Assembly (NCBI GenBank): GCA_021769025.1
Contig: JAETTS010000006.1
Location: 1 to 20,854, forward strand
DNA length: 20,854 bases
Reading direction: 5' to 3'
From: Enterocloster bolteae
GTDB taxonomy: Bacteria > Bacillota_A > Clostridia > Lachnospirales > Lachnospiraceae
Shown one piece after another: positions 1 to 7,004 of the stretch; position 1 is the first letter of the stretch; each line of letters begins with the position of its first letter. Below the pieces are notes generated by a model. That model worked only from the letters and a program-made list of their open reading frames with translations, was not told the DNA's origin and did no database searches. Made by a program: the position numbers and the translations under genes.

Positions 1-398
1 ACCGGTGGAAGGAAACCGGATGGGGGACTATCACGTTTATTGCGGCTCTGGCCGGCGTGGACCAGGGGATGCATGAGGCGGCCAGGATTGACGGGGCTTC
101 CAGGCTCCAGCGTGTGTTTTTTATTACGCTGCCGGCAATTTCAGGGACGATTCTGGTGGTGTTTATCCTGAATCTGGCTAAGGTGCTGAATCTGTTTGAT
201 TCTGTATGGGTTCTGCAGAATTCTATGGTTCTGGGTGTGTCGGATGTTCTGGAGACATTTGTCTACCGTCTGGGTATTACCAGTGCAGATTATGGATTGT
301 CTACGGCTGCTGGTTTGTTTAAATCAGTGGTGTCGGTTATGCTGGTGTTTATTGCCAACAAGGCCAGTGAGAAAATCAATGGGGAAGGGGTGTTATAA
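1..398 (+). CDS. ABC sugar transporter permease, LplB/YtcP-partner type (5' truncated)
   Basis: This is the C-terminal part of an inner-membrane permease of a family-1 carbohydrate ABC importer (LplB-like). The reading frame is open from base 3, so the start lies outside the window; an internal GTG at 57 is not the true start, because conserved sequence (GWGTITFIAALAGVD) runs in frame upstream of it. The cytoplasmic EAA loop that docks the ATPase is visible as EAARIDGAS followed by a LPAI stretch. Two hydrophobic segments follow, consistent with the last membrane helices. The stop codon overlaps the next ATG (TAATG), so the two permeases are translationally coupled. No ATPase gene is in view; importers of this type often share an MsmX-like ATPase encoded elsewhere. 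The substrate is inferred from the neighbours as pectin-derived oligosaccharides. Confidence 0.93.
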   Translation, partial: RWKETGWGTITFIAALAGVDQGMHEAARIDGASRLQRVFFITLPAISGTILVVFILNLAKVLNLFDSVWVLQNSMVLGVSDVLETFVYRLGITSADYGLSTAAGLFKSVVSVMLVFIANKASEKINGEGVL

Positions 399-1279
399 TG
401 GAGACTTCAGCGGAGAGGGAGAAAATTTCTTTTAAGCCTGGGCACAGAGGGCGTGCGGTGTTTCTGATTGTCACCTATATTTTCCTGGTTTTGCTGATGG
501 CAGTGATGGTGATTCCGCTTTTGAAGGTGTTTGTGGATTCGGTGGACCCTACGGCGTATGGCATTCGGCTGTGGCCGAAGGTAGTGGATTTTATGGCGTA
601 TAAGATGATTCTCAGCAATCAGACGCTTTATCGTCCGTTTTTGGTGTCGGTGTTTACCACGGTGCTGGGAACGTTTGTGGGGCTTCTTCTGACTACCATG
701 GGGGCCTATGTGCTGATTCAGAAGAATATGCCGGGGCATAAGTTCTGTTCGAATTTTATCTTGTTTACCATGTTGTTTTCAGGGGGCATGATTCCTACGT
801 ATCTGAATATCCGGAATCTGCATCTGATGAACAATCTGATTGCGGTGATTATTCCCTGTGGGCTGAGTGCCTACAATATGATTCTGATGAAGAGCTTTTT
901 TGCCACCATTCCGGAGTCTTTGTATGAGGCGGCGGAGCTGGACGGGTGTACGCCTATGGATACGTTTTTCCGGGTGGTGCTTCCTTTGTCGAAGCCGGCG
1001 CTGGCTACCATCGGATTGTTTATTGCGGTAGGGTTCTGGAATGAGTACATGCATTTTATTCTTTATATTACCAATCCGGACTGGAAGAATTTCCAGGTGA
1101 AGATACGGGATTTGATTCTGAATGATGGTATCTCGGGCAATGCGGCCACGCTGTCTATGTCTCAGGAAATGTTGAAGAGTGCGGTGGTTATTGTGGTGGT
1201 GTTCCCGTTTTTGATTATTTATCCGTTTGTGCAGAAGTATTTTACCAAGGGGATTACTCTTGGAGCGGTGAAGGGTTAA
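398..1279 (+). CDS. ABC sugar transporter permease, LplC/YtcP-like
   Basis: This is the second inner-membrane permease of the same importer, 293 residues, a normal length for the LplC/YtcP group. A charged N-terminus (about 1-20) precedes a first hydrophobic segment at about 21-42, with further helices spread to the C-terminus. The EAA loop is at residues 177-186 (EAAELDGCTP), followed by FRVVLPLSKPALAT, the usual coupling-helix context. The ATG overlaps the upstream stop, which fixes the start and points to coupled translation and equal expression with the first permease. The binding-protein gene follows after 37 bases, so the three form one transport operon. Family membership is clear; the exact sugar is not readable from the sequence. 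Confidence 0.95.
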   Translation: METSAEREKISFKPGHRGRAVFLIVTYIFLVLLMAVMVIPLLKVFVDSVDPTAYGIRLWPKVVDFMAYKMILSNQTLYRPFLVSVFTTVLGTFVGLLLTTMGAYVLIQKNMPGHKFCSNFILFTMLFSGGMIPTYLNIRNLHLMNNLIAVIIPCGLSAYNMILMKSFFATIPESLYEAAELDGCTPMDTFFRVVLPLSKPALATIGLFIAVGFWNEYMHFILYITNPDWKNFQVKIRDLILNDGISGNAATLSMSQEMLKSAVVIVVVFPFLIIYPFVQKYFTKGITLGAVKG

Positions 1280-1300
1280 TGATGATAATGTTTATATGAT

Positions 1301-1308
1301 AAAGGAGG
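1301..1308 (+). promoter_or_regulatory. Ribosome binding site deciding the lipoprotein start
   Basis: AAAGGAGG lies 8 bases before ATG 1317. It overlaps the codons that would be translated from the in-frame ATG at 1296, and no comparable site precedes 1296. The lipoprotein signal peptide also begins at 1317. Confidence 0.85.
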
Positions 1309-1316
1309 AGTTTGTT

Positions 1317-2843
1317 ATGAGAAGATTTAAGAGGACAGCGGCAGCGGTTTTGACGGCGGCTATGGCGGTTTCGCTTTTGTCTGGATGTGTGGGGGATGGA
1401 AGCGGTACGGGGGGGCAGACCCAGGCGCAGAATGAGACCCAGGCAGGAGGCCAGACCCTGGGAGCTTCCGGGGATGTGCAGGCATCGGCTTCGGGAGAGG
1501 TTGGAAAGCCGGCCAGCATTACGTGGATGGTACATACGGGGCTGAATGAGGAGAATGGTACGGCGCAGTGGGCGGAGGAGTTTGAGCGTCTGACTGGGAT
1601 TAAGATGAATTTGAATATTATTTCCAATAATGAGTATAAGCAGATGCTGGAGCTTTCGTTTGCTTCGGATACGGTTCCGGATGTGTTTGATTTGAATGGG
1701 GAGAACCTGGCGGTGTATGCCAAACAGAATGCCATTGCGGATTTGACGGATTTGATTAAGGGGTCTGAGCTGTATGGGAAGGTGGACCCGGAGATGTGGG
1801 AGTCTATTACGTTGAATGGAAGGATTTATGGGATTCCCCAGGAGATTCCGTCGGGTGCTGTGACGTATGTGAGGAAGGACTGGCTGGACCGGCTGGGGAT
1901 GGACATTCCCAAGACGTATGATGAGTATATTGAGATGCTGCGGCGGTTTAAGAATGAGATTCCAGAGTGCAAGGTTCCGGTGACGGCTCCTGGAAAGGGG
2001 GCGGCGACGCTGTCTATTAATCTGCCGGAGTTCTTCCTTGGGGCTACCCAGGATTTTGTGGTCCGGGATGGCAAATGGGTGGATGGAATGTCTGAGGAGG
2101 GCATGGTTCAGGCTCTTACCAATCTGCAGGCGGCTTATGCGGAGGGGCTTGTGGATACGGAATTGATTACCAATACCACTTCTAACTGCCGTGACCAGTG
2201 GTATGCCGGCAGTGTGGGTGTGTTTAATTATTGGGGCGGATTGTGGGGCAAGACGCTTCTGGAGCGTGTGCAGCAGAATGTGCCGGAGGCTGAGGTTGTG
2301 GCGATTCCTCCCATTGAGGGCGCTGTGTATGAGTTTTCTACACCGAATATTTATTGTATTAATGGGCGGCTGCCTCAGGAACAGGTGGAGTCTTTGTTTA
2401 AGTATTTCCTGGAGTATATGAATGATGGCAAGGAGGGACAGGTGCTGTTCCAGAATGGCGTGGAAGGGCTTCACTGGGAGCAGGATGGGGAGTATATTAA
2501 GCAGCTTCCTACATTGTCCAATCCGGAGGAGACGCTGCAGAAGGCATGGATTACTCCCTGGCTTGGGATTGCTCCTATGGAATTGACGGATAAGAAGGTG
2601 GAGATTGCTCAGCCGGTGACGGATTCTTTGGCGATTATTAATGAGTATGGGAAGAAGAAACAGGTGCTTCCGGTGTCTGAAACGCTGACGAAGGTGAAGG
2701 CGGATCTGCAGGCTTTGAAGGAGGAAGTGGTTGCTAAGATTATTATGGGGGATATGACTGTGGAAGAGGGGCTTGCAAGGTATAAGAGTGAGTCGGAGAT
2801 GTATAATATTGGGAAGGTTTTGGAGGAGATGAACGCGCAGTAA
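1317..2843 (+). CDS. Extracellular sugar-binding lipoprotein of the ABC importer (family 1 solute-binding protein)
   Basis: This is the membrane-anchored sugar receptor that hands oligosaccharide to the two permeases upstream. The start was placed at 1317, not at the in-frame ATG at 1296: AAAGGAGG at 1301-1308 is correctly spaced for 1317, and this start begins directly with a lipoprotein signal peptide (MRRFKRT, hydrophobic core, lipobox LLSGC). A Ser/Gly/Gln/Thr-rich linker follows, then the mature fold from about residue 62 (ITWMVHTGLNEENGTAQWAE). Phrases typical of LplA/YtcQ-type proteins are present, such as FASDTVPDVFDLNGE and GRIYGIPQEI with YVRKDWLDRLG. The length of 508 residues is normal for the large-oligosaccharide group. 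The gene ends 14 bases before a large hairpin repeat, which may mark the 3' end of the transport transcript. Confidence 0.94.
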   Translation: MRRFKRTAAAVLTAAMAVSLLSGCVGDGSGTGGQTQAQNETQAGGQTLGASGDVQASASGEVGKPASITWMVHTGLNEENGTAQWAEEFERLTGIKMNLNIISNNEYKQMLELSFASDTVPDVFDLNGENLAVYAKQNAIADLTDLIKGSELYGKVDPEMWESITLNGRIYGIPQEIPSGAVTYVRKDWLDRLGMDIPKTYDEYIEMLRRFKNEIPECKVPVTAPGKGAATLSINLPEFFLGATQDFVVRDGKWVDGMSEEGMVQALTNLQAAYAEGLVDTELITNTTSNCRDQWYAGSVGVFNYWGGLWGKTLLERVQQNVPEAEVVAIPPIEGAVYEFSTPNIYCINGRLPQEQVESLFKYFLEYMNDGKEGQVLFQNGVEGLHWEQDGEYIKQLPTLSNPEETLQKAWITPWLGIAPMELTDKKVEIAQPVTDSLAIINEYGKKKQVLPVSETLTKVKADLQALKEEVVAKIIMGDMTVEEGLARYKSESEMYNIGKVLEEMNAQ

Positions 2844-2857
2844 GAGATTTGTGTGTG

Positions 2858-3031
2858 TCGCGTAAGGAGCCGCCCGGAGAGGGACTTATATTGTTTTCTC
2901 CCGGGCACGCTCGCGCTACGTGAAGAGCGCAGCGGTACATAAGGCGCTAAAAGACAGCGCCTAAGTACCGGCGGTCTTCAAGTACCCTGGAGAAAACAAT
3001 ATAAGTCCCTCTCCGGGCTACGTTATCTCTG
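2858..3031 (-). repeat. Large hairpin repeat element, copy A
   Basis: This is an imperfect palindrome of about 174 bases. The outer arms at 2873-2905 and 2985-3017 are reverse complements at 32 of 33 positions. Inside is a second stem (TACGTGAAG near 2917 pairing with CTTCAAGTA ending near 2985) and a central hairpin at 2934-2969 (GGTAC...GGCGCT loop AGCGCC...GTACC). Read on the minus strand, the whole unit matches copy B at 3243-3465, including the flanks outside the outer arms (GGCTACGTTATCTCTG on one side, TCGCG and GCCGCC on the other). It could be a non-autonomous mobile hairpin (MITE- or REP-like), a transcription terminator/RNA-processing element, or a structured RNA. No adjoining T-run typical of a simple terminator is seen. 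Confidence 0.85.
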
Positions 3032-3242
3032 GCAAGGAAATGTTATGTTAGTGAAGTGGTATTGGTGTATTCATTGGTCTATTGCTTAATTGTATAATTA
3101 CTTGGCTGATGAGTTGGGTGGGGTGGTACAGCTATGAGGCTGAAGGTATTTTTCTGTATTCGGAGGGATGTTTTTTGAGTAGATACAGTTTTTTCGGCCT
3201 TTTGGAAGACTGTGAACCAATTTTATGCAGCTTACGTTGGTT

Positions 3243-3465
3243 CAGAGACAACGTAGCCTGGAGAGGGAATCCTATTGTATTCTCCAGGGTACTTGAAGAC
3301 CGCCGGTACTTAGGCGCTGTCTTTTAGCGCCTTACGTACCGCTGCGTTGCTAAGTGCCAGTGGCACTTGTTTAGCAACGACCGAAGCGGAGCGTAGACCT
3401 TCACGTAGCGCGAGCGTGCCCAGGAGAATACAATAGGATTCCCTCTTCAGGCGGCCTTTTCGCGA
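3243..3465 (+). repeat. Large hairpin repeat element, copy B (longer form)
   Basis: This is the inverted partner of copy A, about 223 bases long. The outer arms at 3257-3289 and 3419-3451 pair at 31 of 33 positions. The central hairpin spans 3305-3340 and is nearly identical to that of A. The outer arms differ from those of A at positions 13, 15, 16 and 23 of the arm, and each change is matched on the opposite arm, so pairing is kept. B carries about 50 extra bases (3347-3398) absent from A, inserted between GCTGCG and CTTCACG; these hold their own hairpin (TTGCTAA 3347-3353 with TTAGCAA 3371-3377, and AGTGCCA G TGGCACT at 3353-3367). Which form is ancestral cannot be told from one window. 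Confidence 0.85.
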
Positions 3466-3532
3466 TTCCCCAAACAACAAAATTTTAACTAACTAACAAA
3501 CATCGTATGTAAACGGTAACATATTCGGAGGG

Positions 3533-3554
3533 AGCTGCCGGGGGGCAGCTTTTT
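3533..3554 (+). terminator. Intrinsic terminator-like hairpin in the GH43 leader
   Basis: AGCTGCC (3533-3539), loop GGGG, GGCAGCT (3544-3550), then a run of five T. The 7-bp GC-rich stem and T-run match a rho-independent terminator on the + strand. It ends only about 21 bases before the GH43 ATG, so no promoter fits between them. It must therefore either end read-through transcripts from the transport operon or act as an attenuator inside the GH43 mRNA leader. Confidence 0.7.
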
Positions 3555-3575
3555 CCAGTTAAAGGGAGGGAAAGC

Positions 3576-5525
3576 ATGACGGTTATTGACTTAATACGAA
3601 ACGAAGATTTGGAGGGGTTAAAGGGACTTCTGGAAAAGGAAATCAGGGCATTGGACACAAAGACGGAGGAGGGGGTCTGGGCAGTCCATGAGGCGATTCG
3701 GTTGGGAAATTTGGAAATGGTGAAGTATATTATGGAATATGCTATCGTCAATCCAAATTTAAGGGACGAAAAGGGGAATCAGGCCCTTCACTATGGTGTG
3801 GAATCCGGAAATTTAGAGTTGGTAAAGTATCTGACAGAACGGGTAGGAATGTCAATTACCTATGGGAATCTGGATGGAGAGACACCTCTTGACCGGGCGG
3901 TAAAGCTGAGGCAGAAGGAGATACAAACCTATCTGGAACAGCGATTGGGATGCTGCCATGGAAAGATGTACCATAATCCGGTACGGAGGGGCATGTATCC
4001 GGACCCTTCTGTTGTCCGGGTGGGGGAGGACTATTATATGGTGAATTCTACCTTTATGTTTTTCCCTTGCATCCCTGTATCCCATTCCAGAGACCTGGTT
4101 CACTGGGAGACCATTGGCTATGCTATCACAAGAGCGGACTGGGCAGGACTGGATGGCCTGGAAGGGGGAAGAGGGTACTGGGCGCCGGATATTTCTTATG
4201 ATGAGGGGCGGTTTTATATAACGGCTACCTATCGTCTGGGGGATGAGGGGAAGGTGAAACGGCTTCAGATGGTGACTTCTTCGGAACGGCCGGAGGGGCC
4301 TTACTGTGAGCCGGTGTTTCTTGAGGAGGATGGAATCGACCCTTCGATTTTTACGGATTTGGATGGGAGAAGGTATATGCTTTTGAACCGGGGGGCAAGG
4401 ATTTTTGAAATCAGCAGGGACGGAAGGCGGATATTGTCGAAGCCCCGGCTTTTGTGGTATGGGGATATGAAGAAGGCGTCTGAGGGGCCTCATCTGCTTT
4501 ATAAGGATGGGTATTATTATCTGTTTATGGCAGAAGGGGGGACAGGGGTGCATCACAGGATTTCTGTGGCACGGTCTAAGGAGCTGATGGGGGTCTATGA
4601 GCCTTGTCCTTATAATCCGATTCTCAGGCAGTGGGATGACCAGGCGCTGATGCAGTGTGCCGGGCATGGAAAGCCTGTTATGACGGCTCAGGGGGACTGG
4701 TATATGGTTTATCTGTGCACGCGCATGCCGGACGGGGTGCATGGAATTCTGGGAAGGGAGACGGCTCTTGACCCTATTACATGGACGGAGGACGGGTGGC
4801 CGGTGGTGAATCGTCTGGGAGGGCCTTCTTCTCTGCAGAGATGTCCGGAATGGGACGGCAAAGAGAATGGGGCGGAGCTGCCTGGAATGGAGATGGAAGC
4901 TTGTAATCAGCGGGGGGACAAAGGGGAGGAGATGTTTATGGTTCCTGTAAAGCTTCCTGCATGGGGAGACTGGGGAGAGTGGTGTATGCCCAGGGGGACG
5001 GATACTCCTTTTTTTGGGAGGGACGGACATGGGTTTTGGATTAAGGGGGATGGGACGGATTTGTTCCAGTTGAGACATGGAAGCACATTGCTTTTGAGAC
5101 AGCAGGAGTTTGTTTTTTCTATGAGCCTGCGGCTTGAGGCGGCTTCTCTTGGGGAAGGGGAGGATATGGGGCTTACGTGTTATTATGATGAGAATAGTTA
5201 TCTGAAGTTTGGGATTGGAAGACGCCAGGGAAGACAGGGGATTCTGGTGGAGGAGTTTGCAGGGGATGGTTATGTGAGCAGCCGGTTTCTTCCTGAGGAG
5301 ACAAAGGAGATTTGGCTTAGGATTGAGACGGATTTTCTGAAACGGACTTGTCTTTACCGGCTTCACCAGAGGGATGAATGGACGGAGGCGGCTGTTTTGA
5401 ATGATACTGGTTATCTGTGCAGTGAGGGGCTGAAAAAGGGAAAGCGGTTTACCGGGGCTATGGCTGGTTTTTATGTACATGGCACAGGGATGGGGTATAT
5501 TGGAGAGTTTTGCCTTACGTATTGA
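3576..5525 (+). CDS. Ankyrin-repeat / GH43 glycoside hydrolase fusion (beta-xylosidase or arabinofuranosidase type)
   Basis: This is a predicted cytoplasmic exo-glycosidase of 649 residues with no signal peptide. Residues 1-125 are about three ankyrin repeats (for example VHEAIRLGNLEMVKYIME, ALHYGVESGNLELVKYL, GETPLDRAVKLRQKEIQTYL). From about 131 a GH43 five-bladed propeller begins: general base D143 in YPDPSVVRVG, pKa-setting D255 in DGIDPSIF, general acid E303 in SEGPHLLYK, and H364 in CAGHGK near the expected metal site. Residues from about 470 to the end form a beta-sandwich like the GH43 C-terminal (ConA-like) domain. The start ATG follows AAAGGGAGGG at 3561-3570. Fusion of ankyrin repeats to GH43 is unusual; the repeats may mediate protein contacts with other pathway enzymes, which is inference. 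It likely releases xylose or arabinose from imported pectin fragments. Confidence 0.93.
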   Translation: MTVIDLIRNEDLEGLKGLLEKEIRALDTKTEEGVWAVHEAIRLGNLEMVKYIMEYAIVNPNLRDEKGNQALHYGVESGNLELVKYLTERVGMSITYGNLDGETPLDRAVKLRQKEIQTYLEQRLGCCHGKMYHNPVRRGMYPDPSVVRVGEDYYMVNSTFMFFPCIPVSHSRDLVHWETIGYAITRADWAGLDGLEGGRGYWAPDISYDEGRFYITATYRLGDEGKVKRLQMVTSSERPEGPYCEPVFLEEDGIDPSIFTDLDGRRYMLLNRGARIFEISRDGRRILSKPRLLWYGDMKKASEGPHLLYKDGYYYLFMAEGGTGVHHRISVARSKELMGVYEPCPYNPILRQWDDQALMQCAGHGKPVMTAQGDWYMVYLCTRMPDGVHGILGRETALDPITWTEDGWPVVNRLGGPSSLQRCPEWDGKENGAELPGMEMEACNQRGDKGEEMFMVPVKLPAWGDWGEWCMPRGTDTPFFGRDGHGFWIKGDGTDLFQLRHGSTLLLRQQEFVFSMSLRLEAASLGEGEDMGLTCYYDENSYLKFGIGRRQGRQGILVEEFAGDGYVSSRFLPEETKEIWLRIETDFLKRTCLYRLHQRDEWTEAAVLNDTGYLCSEGLKKGKRFTGAMAGFYVHGTGMGYIGEFCLTY

Positions 5526-5712
5526 ACATATTGAGAATCTCTCTTACACCTGCTTTTGAGGCTGATGTTCCGTCATAGACACTTAAATTTATGGGAGTGT
5601 GGGTTCTGGGTATGCCTCAAAAATTTATACACGTCTGACAAAAAATCATCTCGCAAAATCAGGTGCAAAGAGACTATAGGAGTGTATTAGAAAGGAAAAG
5701 GAGTGAAAGGGC
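5526..5712. repeat. Gene-free spacer with a long imperfect palindrome (5540-5673)
   Basis: Arms of about 51-53 bases (5540-5590 and 5621-5673) are imperfect reverse complements. Visible paired blocks are TCTCTT and ACACCTG on the left with CAGGTGC and AAGAGA on the right, then TTTTG, GATG, GTCA and TAAATTT. The loop is about 30 bases. A second option pairs TTTTGAGGC (5554-5562) exactly with GCCTCAAAA (5614-5622), so two alternative folds share the same left segment. It is unlike hairpin elements A and B. No clear -35/-10 pair was found. The GH28 ribosome site (AAAGGAG near 5696-5702) follows it. Confidence 0.6.
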
Positions 5713-6993
5713 ATGATACAGGGAATGAATATCAGGGAGTTGGAAGTATTGGTAACAGAGGAGAAGGGGTGGACGGACAGCTTCCGGTGCGGGGTGGAAC
5801 GGCTTAGGAAACAGGGGGGAGGGACTTTATATGTTCCGGCAGGAGAGTATTTTACCTGCTCTATTCAGCTGTTTTCTCATATCAATCTCCATCTGGAACA
5901 GGGGGCGGTTCTTCGGTTTCTGGATGACCACGGATTGTATGAGGTGGTGGAAGAGGAGTTTGAGGGGATTATGGGAAGGATGTATATGCCTTGTATCTAT
6001 GCTTCTGATGCGGAGGATGTTTCGGTTACCGGCCAGGGAATCATAGACGGCCAGGGGAAGCGGTGGTGGAAGGAGTGGAAGGGGATGGAGTGTGCCAGGC
6101 CGTATCTTATCTGCTTTAAGAGGTGCTGCCATGTCCTTTTGGAAGGGGTGCGGCTGGTGAATTCTCCGGCCTGGACGGTGCATCCTTTGTACTGTGAGGA
6201 TGTGCGGATTCATGGTATTTCCATTAAGAATCCGGCGGACTCTCCCAATACGGACGGTATTGACCCGGATGGTTCCAGAAATGTCCGCATTTCGGATTGT
6301 CTGATTGATGTGGGAGATGACTGTATTGCCATTAAGGCAGGGACTGAGGAGACGAAGCAGCTGGTTCCCTGTGAGAATATTGTGATAACCAACTGTAATA
6401 TGGTTCACGGACACGGCGGTATCGTGATAGGAAGCGAGATGAGCGGCGGCGTGAGAAATGTGGTGGTCTCTAACTGCGTTTTCCAGGATACGGACCGGGG
6501 GATTCGGTTGAAGACGAGACGGAGAAGGGGCGGCAGCATGGAGCGGCTGTCTTTCCAGAATATTATTATGGACCGGGTGATGTGTCCGTTTACTTTTAAT
6601 ATGTATTATTATTGCGGACATAATGGGAAGGAGCGGTATGTGTGGGAGAAGGTTCCTTATCCGGTGGATGAGACCACACCGGCTGTCCGGGATATTTTGA
6701 TTAATAATGTGACGGTCTATGGGGCATCGGCGGCAGCAGGATTTTTCTATGGACTGCCGGAGTCTCCCATTGAGAGGGTTACCATTTCCAACACTACGGT
6801 CTGCATGGATCCGGAGGGAGAAGGAGGGCAGCCGGCGATGATGGGGCAGATGGAGCCGATGAAGGGGCATGGATTTTATCTGCGGTTTGTGAAAGGGCTG
6901 GCCATGAGCCAGGTACGGGTGGAGCATGTCCGGGGGGATGTGGTAGATGGTGACGACACGGTGGAAGTGGACTGGATGGACTCTCGGAAATAA
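5713..6993 (+). CDS. GH28 family polygalacturonase-type glycoside hydrolase
   Basis: A right-handed beta-helix hydrolase that cleaves alpha-1,4 bonds of galacturonic acid-containing chains; 426 residues, within the family range. The complete GH28 signature is present: NTD at 179-181 (NTDGIDPDGS), DD at 202-203 (GDDCIAIKAG), GHG at 233-235 with catalytic His234, and the R-x-K pair R265/K267 in RGIRLKTRR. There is no signal peptide, so it should act in the cytoplasm on imported oligosaccharides, as do exo-acting bacterial GH28 enzymes. The start ATG 5713 follows AAAGGAG with normal spacing; Met5 is a possible alternative. The serine hydrolase gene begins 11 bases downstream, so the two are co-transcribed. 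An exo-galacturonase or rhamnogalacturonan hydrolase role cannot be told apart by reading alone. Confidence 0.94.
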   Translation: MIQGMNIRELEVLVTEEKGWTDSFRCGVERLRKQGGGTLYVPAGEYFTCSIQLFSHINLHLEQGAVLRFLDDHGLYEVVEEEFEGIMGRMYMPCIYASDAEDVSVTGQGIIDGQGKRWWKEWKGMECARPYLICFKRCCHVLLEGVRLVNSPAWTVHPLYCEDVRIHGISIKNPADSPNTDGIDPDGSRNVRISDCLIDVGDDCIAIKAGTEETKQLVPCENIVITNCNMVHGHGGIVIGSEMSGGVRNVVVSNCVFQDTDRGIRLKTRRRRGGSMERLSFQNIIMDRVMCPFTFNMYYYCGHNGKERYVWEKVPYPVDETTPAVRDILINNVTVYGASAAAGFFYGLPESPIERVTISNTTVCMDPEGEGGQPAMMGQMEPMKGHGFYLRFVKGLAMSQVRVEHVRGDVVDGDDTVEVDWMDSRK

Positions 6994-7004
6994 GGGAGAA
7001 GGTT

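Larger units (their letters stand above)
2844..3575. other. 732-base gene-free spacer holding two large hairpin elements and a terminator-like hairpin
   Basis: No convincing gene is present. The spacer contains, in order, hairpin element A (2858-3031), an A/T-rich stretch with a small hairpin (GAACCAA 3214-3220 pairing with TTGGTTC 3237-3243), hairpin element B (3243-3465) in the opposite orientation, an A-rich stretch, and a terminator-like hairpin (3533-3554) just before the GH43 ribosome binding site. An 81-codon frame at 3082-3327 starts at TTG, lacks a ribosome site and ends inside element B, so it is treated as chance. Confidence 0.8.

Noticed and set aside
1254..2474. Long open frame (406 codons) on the minus strand opposite the binding-protein gene
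   Set aside because: Its product is rich in Arg, His, Leu, Ile and Pro with no motifs, as expected from the complement of a G/T-rich coding strand, and the + strand gene is well identified.
3082..3327. 81-codon frame between hairpin elements A and B
   Set aside because: It starts at TTG, has no ribosome site, gives no recognisable product, and its 3' end runs through the conserved arm of repeat B.
2858..3465. CRISPR array or insertion sequence from the repeats
   Set aside because: There are only two units, in opposite orientation, with no regular spacers and no transposase or cas gene nearby.
3852..5480. 542-codon minus-strand frame opposite GH43; similar frames opposite GH28 (5827-6927) and glgB (10028-11173)
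   Set aside because: All lie entirely inside recognised + strand genes and have implausible His/Arg/Pro-rich composition.
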